A stretch of DNA of 64,000 bases from Dimorphilus gyrociliatus (Eukaryota; Annelida; Polychaeta; Dinophilidae). Of the stretch, positions 1 to 10,456 are shown one piece after another. The position numbers were made by a program, and so were the translations under genes. The notes under the pieces are model-generated. The model was given only the letters and a program-made list of their open reading frames with translations, made no database searches and was not told the origin of the DNA. Where the stretch lies: positions 1,386,422-1,450,421 of the forward strand of contig CAJFCJ010000002.1 in the NCBI GenBank assembly GCA_904063045.1, given 5' to 3'. Numbering within the stretch: the first letter of the stretch is position 1; every line of letters starts with the position of its first letter.

Positions 1-2095
1 AACTAGTAAATCAGCTGCCGGTACCCTTGAGCTTATAAAAATAACTCGAGGATTTTCGTCTTGAGGGAATGTTTTGCTGATTGGCTTATCCGTATTTAGT
101 CTTGTCCTTGCGGATTTTAGAAGGGGATAATTTCCACCTCCTGTTAAATTTGTGCCCGTTTTAATGGGATGTGTTACAGGTACGGGAGGTTCCCATGGCT
201 GCTGCACTAATTCCATCATACGCTTTTCTTTGAAAGATTCAATTTCTAAAGATTGGGATAGCGGAACTCTCTGCGATCTTTGACTAAAATCATATTCTTC
301 TTCAGACTGAAATATACATAAACAATCAAGCATTAATTATGAATGGTGAGCATAATTTATCTTTCTATAAAAGTTAGTACGGTTTTTATTCTATTCTCCG
401 ATTTACGTGATTCACTACGAAGACCGTAGTCAATAAGTTTTGTTGTTGATGGAAGAGATTGAGTCAGCTTGTTTAATTCTATACCAAATTTATTATGATG
501 CAACGTTAACGATTGGGGTATCTAAAAATAATTTGTAATTAGCTAAAAAATTTCCTAAATGTTCCATATTTACGTTAGGATCATTAGGATTAAAGTCATG
601 TAGCATAGCTTTGGCTGTAGATTCCAAATCTTTTGGAACAACGTCTGGAGGATACCAAGGTGGTCTTGTATTTAATACTTCATCTATTAAAAAAGTCGTA
701 AAAATTGAATATTATATATATATTTATATATATATATATATATTCACTACCGTAGTTCCTATACGTTTGGCTGACGCTTTTCCTCAAATCAGTTTTTTGC
801 CTTTTAAGGAAGTTTGTCCCATCTCCGAATCTTCCATAAATTCTCTCCATAGACTAAAATAATTATTATAAAAAAAGCAAAGAATGTATCAATTACTTAT
901 GGAAAAAGAAGAGAAAGAGAGAATAACTGAAAGATTCCTTTTAAAATATTCATCATAAAAAGTAAATCATTGCTCTCTTTTTGTTTGTTTTAATTAATTA
1001 ATAAATTGTTGGATTATTAATAATCAAACAAGATAAATCAATCTAGGTTCTCTTGGGTATCCATCTCTAAGGAATTGCTGGGAAAAGGGTAATAACTATA
1101 ACAATAGAAATCAAAATGCCATAATAAAAATCAATTTGTATAGCTTTTTATTCCTTTTATCTATACAAACTGGATATAAATGGCTTATCACTTTCATTAG
1201 ACTTTCGTGCGTTATCTAGATAAGTTTGTTTGTAAGAGAATACCGAAAAATTAAGTTGTACTGTTTAAAACTACTAACCGGTCCGTCCATATCTAAAGTC
1301 GATATACAACATATGTAGTGCATTTTCCAAGCTGCATTCTCGTTGTTTGAAGGAGTATAAGGTAGATACCATCCTCTCTTTACGCATTTTCCAACCCATA
1401 ATTCGTCATGTTCCGTTAAATACTTCCAATGCCAGCAAACTTGCGCAGCCCTTGAAAGAGATCGAGGATCGAGAAAGGAGAAGATATAGAGAGATAAGAA
1501 TTTCGGTAGTAAATTTGTAAAATCAACATGTTTTAGAGGCACTCTTAGCTGTTGAAAATGGCAGATATGGAATGATTAGATAGTTTTTTACTACGAGTAC
1601 TATCATATTTGCTGACACTTACATCAAACCAATTTTGTATAAAATGGAGTTGGGGCCTTTCGCATTGGCTGAGGATTCTATCAAGAAACTTTTTCCTTTG
1701 AGCATCAGTCCATAGATCAAACTATAAGAATTACAATTCGGGTTAGAAAATTCGAAGGAAAGAGAGAGGGAGAAAAAAGACGATAAGATAAAGAGATAAT
1801 AAACAAAATGAACAGATACTGATAAAGGGATAGACAGATAGAGTTTTTCACAAAGAAATTTTCTCACCCAATTTGATACTAATTCTTTTCTCTCCAAGAA
1901 TATCTGCGTTTTATAGAACGTTTATAGTTTTTCTTTTAGCATAAAAACTGGTGTGACTGCCCTCCTAGAATACTATACCTGTTCGTTTGATGGTTTGTGA
2001 ACAATTGGTGTCCAATTACTATTTTGAGTTTTAAAAGATCTTGATTGGAATTTGCTCTGGGATGATAATTTTTCACGCTTTTGTACCGTGTTCTT
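1..2095 (-). CDS. FBXO16: FBXO16-like F-box protein, partial at 3' end
   Basis: The product is probably a substrate adaptor of SCF ubiquitin ligases. Read on the minus strand, exons fall near 2095-1979, 1903-1868, 1721-1623, 1548-1279 (F-box), 853-751, about 687-600, about 546-385 and 322-1, each with GT/AG borders and consistent phase. Key matches to FBXO16 are NWFDLWTDAQRKKFL before the F-box, then LYIFSFLDPRSLSRAAQV and CWHWKYLTEHDELW, with GWYLPYTP and WKMHYI following. The start is not certain: no in-frame ATG precedes the first recognised exon, and an ATG at 2734 (MAAVS, then a possible GTAAAC donor) is a candidate first exon. Vertebrate FBXO16 ends soon after the F-box. Here the frame continues to the window edge with IFISSRVPAADLLV, so the protein is longer than its namesake. 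Family sure, orthology fairly sure. Confidence 0.82.
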
Positions 2096-2944
2096 TCCCC
2101 ATTTCTTTGAGTGGAAAAATGATAATTTTAGTTTTTTCTAAGGTTATATAGGAACAAAAATTATAATGTATTTACTTACAGCAGTAAGCTGGTTGTTATT
2201 ATCCTTTCTTTTCGTTGACATCATTTTTACTCCGCTGCTTGCCATGATTCAAAATATTCTCCTGCAAGTTATCTATATCATTAAGTCACGCTTTTCTAAG
2301 CAATCTATAATACTATTAAACCTATGTATTCATATTGGTTTGTTTACGCGCCATGTTCGATCGTCGTCATGTTTACGTTCGAACATCCGGGTGTGAGAAA
2401 ATCGCACGAAACTTTTATTTATGAATGATTGTGGTTAATTTTGCTTGGCCTTTTAGTTAATTTAATTTTTATAAGAACGACCTTGCTGAAATGTTCACTT
2501 CCGGTTGACGCCCAACCGCCAATCAATTTTCAGATAGGGGTCACGTGGTCGTGTGGTGAATAACGTAGGCTTTTCTTAGACATAGGACGATATAGATTTA
2601 GTTTTAGACGCTCGTTCCTTGGCAAGCCTAGAAATAAAGGTAATATAAAATCATTTATATCAATTTTTTTGGTTATTTTATTGTGATAGACGATTAATTG
2701 AGAAGAAGGTTTGACGTTTACTAACGGCAGCCATGTTAGTTTGTGCAAAGTAACAACAAACGCATGCCAACGACGTAAAGCTAGCGTAAACGTAATGAAA
2801 AAAACATTTTAGGATCGAATAAGTTTAAGATAAAAATCAAATGAAATTTAATTGAAGAATAAATCAGGTTTTTCTTTGTTGATATTTTAGAGAAGTTCAT
2901 TCTTTTTTGTTTATGAATTTTGCGTTGTCATTATAGACCAGAAT
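2096..2944. promoter_or_regulatory. Divergent intergenic region between F-box and ZFAND genes
   Basis: This is an 850-base gap between the minus-strand F-box gene and the plus-strand ZFAND gene. It holds a GTCACGTGGT E-box at 2540-2549 and an inverted repeat at 2353-2386. A likely 5' UTR splice acceptor (TTATAG) sits at 2930-2935, just before the ZFAND ATG. An ATG at 2734 on the minus strand could be the F-box gene's first exon. No convincing coding sequence was seen otherwise; the 76-aa and 72-aa open frames here have no recognisable features. Confidence 0.5.
2353..2386. repeat. Inverted repeat, 8-bp arms
   Basis: ATGTTCGA at 2353-2360 is followed by its exact reverse complement TCGAACAT at 2379-2386, with an 18-base spacer. 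It could form a small hairpin or be a pair of protein-binding half sites. It lies in the intergenic region between two divergent genes. Function is unknown and a chance occurrence is possible. Confidence 0.5.
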
Positions 2945-3475
2945 ATGGAATCAAATGCGACATCCGATCAGAATATCGCGTCGTCTTTGTGCAAAATGGG
3001 TTGCGGATTTTACGGATCCGAAGCAACCGAAGGAATGTGCTCGAAGTGCTATAAGGATACAGTAAAACGCCGAACAGAAAATGGAGCTGGACGAGTCAGT
3101 CCTGCTACTTCGAGCGCCGCAGCAACATCGACGTCCTCAACACAAACCGTTCAAACAGCCAAGCCCACCATCGCCACTCCTCCAAAGGAGCAAGAAGAAA
3201 ACGAAGGTTGTCAAGCCGCAGCCAATTCACCCGCGACGACCCCTGAAGAAGAACAGGAAAAAAAGGATGGGAAAAAAACTAAAAAGAATCGATGCTCCAC
3301 GTGCAAAAAGAAAGTTGGTCTGACTGGTTTTGAGTGTAGATGCGGCGGTCTGTATTGCAGTATGCACAGGTATTCGGATAAGCATCAGTGTTCATTCGAC
3401 TACAAAGAATTGGGTGCTGAACAAATAAAGAAAGCTAATCCTGTTGTGAAAGCTGAGAAGATAACGAAAATATGA
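2945..3475 (+). CDS. ZFAND6: A20/AN1 zinc-finger protein (ZFAND5/6 type)
   Basis: This single-exon gene encodes 176 aa. An A20-type zinc finger lies near residues 14-40 ([20 protein letters not shown]), and an AN1 finger near residues 115-155 with the C-x2-C, C-x-C, C-x4-C, H-x5-H-x-C pattern ([10 protein letters not shown], then [19 protein letters not shown]). A low-complexity Ser/Thr/Pro/Ala and Glu/Lys linker separates them. Length and domain order match animal ZFAND5 and ZFAND6, which bind ubiquitin and act with the proteasome in stress and NF-kB control. The start is supported by the A20 finger following directly and by a splice acceptor ending at 2935 in the 5' UTR. An AATAAA-like signal lies near 3711. 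ZFAND5 and ZFAND6 cannot be told apart here. Confidence 0.93.
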   Translation: MESNATSDQNIASSLCKMGCGFYGSEATEGMCSKCYKDTVKRRTENGAGRVSPATSSAAATSTSSTQTVQTAKPTIATPPKEQEENEGCQAAANSPATTPEEEQEKKDGKKTKKNRCSTCKKKVGLTGFECRCGGLYCSMHRYSDKHQCSFDYKELGAEQIKKANPVVKAEKITKI

Positions 3476-4294
3476 ATATAATGTTTAATACTAATGACGA
3501 CGCGCCAGACTGTTGCATGTTGTGTCGATTTAGGGAATCGGGCAATGTTCGAAGATAAACAAACTTTAATTATTCTCGCTTTTAATTCATCAATGTATAG
3601 CATGCCATTAAATTTATCTCGCGCGGCAATTATAAATTTTTTTCTTAATCATATTGGCGATTACGTGAAATAGAAACGAGTATATATTTCTATAATCATT
3701 CGTATGAATTAATAAATTTTCACATTTATTAGGATGAAGGAAGGGAATGTTTTTGTCGTTTTAGTGCTACTAGGCCTATCCTAATGAGTGGGCAATTATC
3801 AGCATTTGCAGGCGTATATGCTGTTAAAAAATGGTAGTTACAATAAACGAAAAACATTTGCAAAACAATTAGCCTAATTGAGAGAAATGACGATTTTAAT
3901 GGAGATAAATCACTTAAATGAGGAAGGCAAGCATGAGTTTGGATCATATGCCGCTTCGACGTACGATCAGATATGTTGGTATTTTCGGCGACATTCTTTC
4001 AAACCCGTGTAGTAGTCACCGAACTTCAAGCATATCCTTTCGTGCGATTTCGATTTTGGGCTTTTTTTTATCTGTATATACGAAACAATGTTAACTTGTA
4101 AACGGTCTATTGCTGTTGCATGTTTTATTATTAATTTTATATTTTTGTTATAGTTTTCTTTTAAAAAAAAATAAAAAAAAAAATCGAACGAGGTTCCAGA
4201 TTTTCGAATTCACAGAACGTAACGTCAAGAATATTTAAAACAATAAAAAAATTCTTTTTTTCAGACGTAGTTTCGTTACAGTTCTTTTTAGCGA
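3476..4294. other. 3' UTR of ZFAND gene and 5' region of the next gene
   Basis: The first part is the likely ZFAND 3' UTR, with an AATAAA signal near 3711. The rest leads to the next plus-strand gene. A strong polypyrimidine tract and acceptor (TTTTTTTCAG) at about 4255-4264, 30 bases before that gene's ATG, suggests a spliced 5' UTR. No coding sequence was recognised. Confidence 0.45.
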
Positions 4295-6250
4295 ATGAAA
4301 GGAATAAATAGCCAAGAAAAGACTGTAAAGTCGACTGAAGAGAACGAATCATCGATTAACGAAGCTATTCGTAAGTTTCCTATTGAAAAAAAAAAACAAG
4401 CTCGTCCTAAACAAGGAAAAGGAGGGAAGAAATCGGTTGAAGAAGAAAAAACTTCTACAATATTGGAACAGATTCGCAATATGGACGAAACAAACGAAGA
4501 GGTTAAAGGAAATAGTGATAAAGAAGACTCTCCAATTGTAACTACTTTTTTCGAAACGGCTTCTCCAGGGCCAACTATTACAACGTCAGCTGTACGTTCG
4601 TCCTTGACCGGACCGATTCGAATGAATCGTTCAACGTATATATTACCTACTCAACCGCCGCCTAGTCATTGCAGATATCCACCACCTCCTCCCCCCTCCC
4701 ACGCCTATTACCAACCGTATCCGACTCATTACTGCGGCCGGCTTCCTGGTCGTTGTGTGAGACCCACTAATCCATACCCCAGATATTGTGGCCCACCTCT
4801 AATTGACTTTTCTTTTCCCCATTGCCCAACAAGCTATGAGCAAGAATCAACTAACACTCCTGCAACTGAGGAGAGCAAAGGTAATGAAATTGTTGCAACC
4901 GACACGAAAAAAGAAGATGGAGAGGAATTGAAATCGGGCGAAGAGGAAGGGATGAGTCACAAGGACGAAAGCCTGCAAGATAAAGTCGATGAAAGCGACG
5001 ACAGATTCAGCTTTCGACGAATGCTTTTTGAAGAGAACGCTGAGAACGGAGCACAAGGGCAACAAGCGCCACCTAGACGATATTCCAAAATTCAAACGTC
5101 TATTGATGCCATATCCGCACCTATTATGCCGCCCCCGCCCCCACCACATCCGTCTTTTGTATACAGACCTATGTTTGACTTTGAGCATAATCAGTTAGAA
5201 GAAGACGTTGTAACCAAAACCCATAGAAATAGAGATGAACAAGAAGAAGAAATAAGGGAGAGACAACGTACTATATCGCAAATACTCAACTCAGATTCAG
5301 ACAGAGATACTGCACGCTACGAGCTAGACACTTTAATGGTTATTTACATCGAGTATATCCTTCTCGATACAAAGAGCATTTTAGGTAGACCATCGCAAGA
5401 TATCGTCAGGCATTTTGCAGCTTCAATATATGATGAGATAAAGTGCATGCAAAAGCTTTTAACTGGCAAATCTATGCATATGACGCATAGAATACGTCAA
5501 TTTTTATCTATTCATAGTATTAGTTTTGACTCTCTTATGAAATTAACAAGGAAAATACAAGCTGCTTCAGCTGGTAACTTTTCAAATAAGCAGGTATTTA
5601 GTTCAATCGACGGGGGAGGAGGATCTACTCATAGTAATGGACAAGCTAGAAGATATATTCGACCATCGCTTGTTGGCGAACCAAAAAGATCTGGAAAACG
5701 TCAAAAGAAGAATAATTACAAGACTGTAATTGGTGAAGAAAGTATTGACTCTTCCACGGATAGCGAAGTTGAGCTTAGATGCGGTATCCCTCCGTCTGAT
5801 TGCAACTCGCCAACTCCTATAGACTTGGCTAGAATCAAGGCAGAAAGTTGCCTAGAAGAAGTTCAAGCAGATTCAACTAATGCAATAGTTATGGTTGACG
5901 ACCCAGTTATGGGTGCCAATGTTGCCGCCGACGTTGTTGTTGGAACCGATACGTCATCATCTCATCACATAACCGATAATATGCAAATTCTTAGTGCAGA
6001 TATCGCTGAACACATCTTTTCCGCGGATCAAATAGAGATGCTTGCTGAGCACGCTTCATTGTTATTACAAAACGAGGATGCATGCGAGGAATTTATGATA
6101 GAGGACGATAAGCGAACTACTCATGACGATCCCATTACACCAAATGAAGAAGTGATAAAAGATAATAGAAATAGACGAGGAAGGAAGAAATTAAGCAAAA
6201 AATTGACGAAAGATAAGAGAAAATTTAAGAAATCAAGGGAAATTGAATAA
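4295..6250 (+). CDS. Proline-rich, largely disordered protein of unknown function
   Basis: This is an unbroken 651-aa open frame with no introns, starting 30 bases after a clear 5' UTR splice acceptor. Residues 1-100 are rich in Lys/Glu/Ser. Residues about 120-180 are rich in Pro, Tyr and His, including a PPPPPPSHAYY stretch, and a second poly-Pro run (MPPPPPPHPSF) lies near 280. The only part that looks folded is about residues 330-425, a predicted-helical region including YELDTLMVIYIEYILLD and MHMTHRIRQFLSIHSISFDS. The C-terminus is acidic, then strongly basic (NRRGRKKLSKKLTK), which would suit a nuclear localisation signal. I do not recognise the family. A nuclear scaffold or RNA-associated role is possible from composition only. 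Confidence 0.75.
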   Translation: MKGINSQEKTVKSTEENESSINEAIRKFPIEKKKQARPKQGKGGKKSVEEEKTSTILEQIRNMDETNEEVKGNSDKEDSPIVTTFFETASPGPTITTSAVRSSLTGPIRMNRSTYILPTQPPPSHCRYPPPPPPSHAYYQPYPTHYCGRLPGRCVRPTNPYPRYCGPPLIDFSFPHCPTSYEQESTNTPATEESKGNEIVATDTKKEDGEELKSGEEEGMSHKDESLQDKVDESDDRFSFRRMLFEENAENGAQGQQAPPRRYSKIQTSIDAISAPIMPPPPPPHPSFVYRPMFDFEHNQLEEDVVTKTHRNRDEQEEEIRERQRTISQILNSDSDRDTARYELDTLMVIYIEYILLDTKSILGRPSQDIVRHFAASIYDEIKCMQKLLTGKSMHMTHRIRQFLSIHSISFDSLMKLTRKIQAASAGNFSNKQVFSSIDGGGGSTHSNGQARRYIRPSLVGEPKRSGKRQKKNNYKTVIGEESIDSSTDSEVELRCGIPPSDCNSPTPIDLARIKAESCLEEVQADSTNAIVMVDDPVMGANVAADVVVGTDTSSSHHITDNMQILSADIAEHIFSADQIEMLAEHASLLLQNEDACEEFMIEDDKRTTHDDPITPNEEVIKDNRNRRGRKKLSKKLTKDKRKFKKSREIE

Positions 6251-6419
6251 ATTTTTTTATTCTTACTCATAACCCCATGTTTTTATCTCCCTATTTAATT
6301 AATCGTTTGAAAATCTTGTTTGTTGTATTTTTTTTCTTGTTTTTTTACTCTCATATAAAGAATTAATTAAAAATCCCATCCAATAACCAATCAGCTAAGT
6401 AGATCTGTTGCGACAGCAT
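6251..6419. other. Convergent 3' intergenic gap
   Basis: A short AT-rich spacer lies between the 3' end of the proline-rich gene (+) and the 3' end of ZNHIT2 (-). It includes long T runs and AT-rich possible polyadenylation signals. There is no gene in it. Confidence 0.5.
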
Positions 6420-8035
6420 TTAAAATTGTTTTGATGAAAATTGAAAAATACATTTTAACTTAAAGAATAAAATTGTTATACCTTTTTGAAATGAGAGAGT
6501 TTCTGCAAATTTTATGAGATCCTTGGCATTCGACGAATACCAGCTCATGTAGAAAATTAATTTCTTTGAAATTTGAAAAAATTGCTTTATATCTCTTTTC
6601 TCTTTTTCTCTGTTTGGAGATTGTTTGTTTTCTGAAAGAGAAATGTTATAATTTATAAATATAACAATAAGATATAAGTAAAACCTTTTAATTCTTTAAT
6701 ACTGTTATCAAAAATTCTTTTCATGTCATTTAACGCCAGTAATATTAAATTATCCTTTTCATTTAAGATTGAAGATTCTTTTAATATGTGGCAGGTATCC
6801 ATCAAACAAGTTTTAACTATGGATTCTCCTGTTTTCTGAAAGGAGAATGGAAAATGAAAGAGAGCGTCAAAATGGAATTTTTGTATAACCTTTTTTCCTT
6901 CGTCAACTTTGAGGGCTTTCGAAAAAGAGCTTAAACTTGACGCTATATCTATGAATGTTTCATTACAGGCAAGAGGTCCGCATATTCCTTGAACTTCCTT
7001 TTAAAAAGAAACAAGATACTATTATATACTTAGGAAATCAATTGAATTTGCTTCGGAGAAAAATCATTGACAAACCTGAGCGGCTTCTGATGATAAATCG
7101 ATGTAATCGCCGTTAAATCTACGACATATATAGCAGTAACAGAGAAGAGTATTTAGTATAGAATACGCCAGGGTCTTAGATGGTTCTTTCTGGGGAAAAG
7201 ATGTTTAAAATTGGCTTTTTTTTTAAGTAGATTACTAAAGTAAAATACTAACTTTTAGTAAAGTCTGTAGGGGAAGTATTTCTTCCGTTAAATTAGGCCT
7301 TAAGTTGACAGATTCATACCACCAAGGATTCCAAGGTTCCACAAAGGCATTACCCTTCTTACAAAGTCTTTCGAATTCTGATTTCTCCTCGTCAGTTAGC
7401 TTTGACCAGAGCTCTTCAGTATCATTATCTATAAAAGAGGGAAATTTTACTACAATTTAATTATAGGATTGCTTAATCAACCTAAATCTAATCCTTCAAT
7501 TCGATCCTCAAGCGATTCAATATTAAGATCTACAAAAAGAACGAGTAAAATAAATTAATAAGATTAACTTTTAATTAAAAAAAAAAGAAGCAATAAGTTA
7601 CCTGGATCCTCGTCTTTTCTCATTTTATTAAGAATTTCTATCATTTTCCTCTTGTTGCCGTCACTGAAATTTTTTTACGTTGGATGATATATGTACGAAT
7701 GTATTGAAAAAGATTAAGAATTTGAATGAATTACCACTTACTCATTATTCATATCCTTTAGACCTTCGACGAAACATTCCTTATAAAAATTTTCTGAACA
7801 ATTCAAGTGCTTTTCACCTTTATAACAAACCAAAGAACAATAAGGGTAATTACATTTTGGACATGTGTATTTTGCTTCCTTTTCCTGACAGCTGTGGAGA
7901 TGGAATATATTTATTATCTTATATTAATGATTGTTCATAATACGAATAGAATGTTCTAAGAATGTTCTATGTGTACAATTTCTTAACTATTCGAACTTAC
8001 AAGAAGCACTTTTTCATTTCTTCCTTTTCTGTCAT
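6420..8035 (-). CDS. ZNHIT2: Zinc finger HIT domain-containing protein 2
   Basis: ZNHIT2 bridges the R2TP/RUVBL chaperone to the U5 snRNP during assembly. The start codon is at 8035 (MTEKEEMKKCFF) and the zf-HIT finger follows across a short intron: CFFC, then YTCPKCNYPYCSLVCY, HLNCSENFY. Further exons give ELWSKLTDEEKSEFERLC and WNPWWYES (the family's WRPWW motif), then LLCYCYICRRFNGD and a C-terminal helix block ending ISKKLIFYMSWYSSN, which corresponds to the family's KKCQFLLAW motif. About ten exons of 40-200 bases are separated by 50-60-bp introns; the GTTATA...TTTCAG segment near 6835-6890 is best read as an intron. The stop at 6420 assumes no further splice after QKGITILFF. Confidence 0.88.
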
Positions 8036-8748
8036 TTCAAAATGTTGTTTTTCCTCTTGTTTAGGATTATGCCGAAATTCAATTATAAAGTTGACAGATA
8101 ATTCAGCATTCGGGTAATAGATCAATGAGTTTTAAATTTAAGTTTTTGAACCATTAAATATATTGTATGCTTTATATTTGAAGCGATTCAGTAAATACAA
8201 AGCGGAGTGATTACGTCGAGCGATAAAAGCAGAAAAACCTCAAGAGCATTGTCTAAAGCGCCATCTACTGCATAACAATTCATATTTCTAGAGTCAAATT
8301 GGGAAGTTTATACTGTATAATATTTAATTTAATTAAAAAAGGGTAAAAGTATCACATTAAACAGCTCTTTATGGACTAAATGTATTGATCTTTTTTTTTA
8401 TATGCACCACACGATTGCAGTAAAAAGAATCCTTTATGGTTCCTTTAAATTACAACATCAACCGATTTTTAAGTAATCAGCTAATAGTCTGCTATGCTTA
8501 TGAACTGTTTATAAGATTCAGTAGTTTCCTATCTGTCGGAGCGAAATTAATAAGTCAGAGGCATTATTACAAAATTCAAAATGATTTCAGAAACGCATTT
8601 TATTACAAGACTACTAAACAATTATGTTCGTATGCGAATTCTTATGCGTTCTTATTCAGAGGTTAATTTCAGTGGACGACGTTAAAGACCTGTGATTGAA
8701 AATAAAGAGATCAAAAATAAATATTCAAATACTTTAAGAACACTTACA
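8036..8748. other. Intergenic spacer
   Basis: This AT-rich stretch between the 5' end of ZNHIT2 and the 3' end of COX7C would hold the ZNHIT2 promoter and the COX7C 3' UTR. A 76-aa plus-strand open frame (8436-8666) has no motif or splice context and was not accepted. Nothing else was seen. Confidence 0.4.
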
Positions 8749-9078
8749 TCAATCCTTCAAAAGTTGATGACGGACGAGCAAAAATGGTGCTCCTAAACCG
8801 CTGGCAAAGTAAATTGTGAAAAGTGCTGTCAATTTATAGCGATTGTTGATACCAAACGGCAAATTCTGCAAAGCACGAAACGGTAAGGTCAAGGTAAATC
8901 AAGGTTACAACCAAAAACATGTTTTAACAAAAAAAGTTTACACTTTTCTTGCAGAAAAATTTAAGAAAGTGTATCTTACTGTTCCTGGAATACCCTGTTG
9001 TTGCCAGTGTTGACTCCTTCGAACGGTTGCCGTAGAAAATTGACGAGCAAAAAGCATCATTCGTCCGACAGACGCCAT
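8749..9078 (-). CDS. COX7C: Cytochrome c oxidase subunit 7C
   Basis: A two-exon gene encodes a small single-pass inner-membrane subunit of respiratory complex IV. Exon 1 (9078 to about 8978) encodes a mitochondrial presequence rich in Arg/Ser/Thr (MASVGRMMLFARQFSTATVR) and ends at a GTAAGA donor. Exon 2, after the acceptor near 8866, encodes NLPFGINNRYKLTALFTIYF and ends GAPFLLVRHQLLKD, nearly identical to the animal COX7C C-terminus. The start at 9078 gives a normal COX7C length; in-frame ATGs further upstream would only extend the presequence. The gene is head to head with WDR83. Confidence 0.95.
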
Positions 9079-9213
9079 TTTTATTTTCCCAGTGAATTGT
9101 AGTATAGCGCGAACAGGATTTCCGGTTATCATGGAACTAAAGAAAAATAACTGGTGCGGCGTGACCACGAAATATACGATTTCAAATCGTAGCTTATATT
9201 TTTATAATAACGC
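9079..9213. promoter_or_regulatory. Bidirectional promoter COX7C / WDR83
   Basis: Only 135 bases separate the ATG codons of COX7C (-) and WDR83 (+), so both transcripts must start within or overlapping this interval. No TATA box is obvious. Confidence 0.6.
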
Positions 9214-10343
9214 ATGGCAAAACCGATCGCCGAAAAATTATTGAATACAATCGATTGTAAGCAGAATGCTGTTCGGGCAGTGCGATACAATAGTAAGTAC
9301 ATAACACATTTCACTTATTTATTAATAAATATCCATGTTCAGCTGATGGTCAATATTGTATGACTTGCGGGAGTAATAATCAATTGAAATTATGGAACCC
9401 AAAACGAGGGAGTCTGTTGGCTACATATTCAGGCCATGGTCAGGAAGTCATGGATGCTGCTGCAGCCTGCGATAATGCTCAATTAGTGTCCTGTGGCCTA
9501 GATAAAAATGTCATATTATGGGATGTAGCAGATGCAAGGGTTGTTAGGAAATTTCGAGGACATGCTGGTTGTGTAAATTGTGTAAGATTTAATGAAGAAG
9601 CTACAATAGTAATATCTGCCTCATTGGACGGTTCAGTACGAATATGGGACTGTAAGAGCAATCGAGTAATTCAAGTTTTAGATGAAGCAAAAGATAGTGT
9701 GACGAGTTTATGGATAAATAATCATGAAATCTTAACTGGCTCAGTTGACGGACGTCTTCGTAAATACGACATAAGACAAGGTCAACTATTTGAAGATTAC
9801 TTAGGAAGTAAATATTTACAACTTAATTAGAATTCTCTTTAAATATCTAATATTTTAATAGGACCAATAAATTGCGTGTCAATGACAAGGGATGAACAGT
9901 GTTTGTTGGCCTCGTCTCTTGATAGTACAGTTAGACTCTTTGATAAACAAACAGGAGAATTATTAAACAGGTAAGTGATATTCAATCTTTTTAATTTAGA
10001 CATTTGATATACGCTGTTTCTCTTCAGCTACGAAAGTCACAAAAATACTCAATTTAAAATCGACTGTTGCTTAAACAATTTCGACACTCATATCATTTGT
10101 GGGTCTGAGGACGGATGCGTTTATACTTGGGACCTAGTTAAGGTAGATGCATAAAACTTCCCTTCCAGAAAGTGTTTAACAAACTCGTTCTTTCAGGCAA
10201 CTGTCACTGTTAAACTACTTCACAAAGGTGTTGGAGTAGTCTCATCACTTTCTCCTCACCCATCTGAACCGATGCTTCTAACAGCCGCAGAGAAAAAAGT
10301 ATTTTTGTGGGGTCCTAAAGATGACGATGAACAAACTACTTAA
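9214..10343 (+). CDS. WDR83: WD repeat protein 83 (MORG1)
   Basis: This is a beta-propeller scaffold of MAPK signalling, also found in spliceosome C complexes. It has five exons: 9214-9290ish, 9342-9810ish, 9862-9970, about 10028-10142 and 10198-10343. The protein begins MAKPIAEKLLNTIDCKQNAV, matching the human KTLDCGQGAVRAVRF start. Seven WD units can be followed, for example GSNNQLKLWNPKRGSLLATY, HAGCVNCVRFNEEATIVIS, DHEILTGSVDGR-type segment (here NHEILTGSVDGRLRKYD) and CGSEDGCVYTWDL. Length is close to the usual 315 aa. The 3' end lies 113 bases from the 3' end of the convergent HSF-domain gene. Orthology is clear. Confidence 0.95.
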
Positions 10344-10456
10344 TTAGAAACTGAATATATTAAATTAAAAAAAAATATTAAAACAAATAGTTTGATTTCT
10401 CAGGTAAAATATAAAATAAATATAAAAACGAAGAATAAAAGCGATACTTTAACAAA

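Noticed and set aside
611-862. 83-aa plus-strand frame with Tyr-Ile repeats
   Set aside because: It is the antisense of two FBXO16-like exons joined through a TA-rich intron; the Tyr-Ile run is translated TA microsatellite.
8436-8666. 76-aa plus-strand frame between ZNHIT2 and COX7C
   Set aside because: No motif, no splice sites in phase, AT-driven composition.
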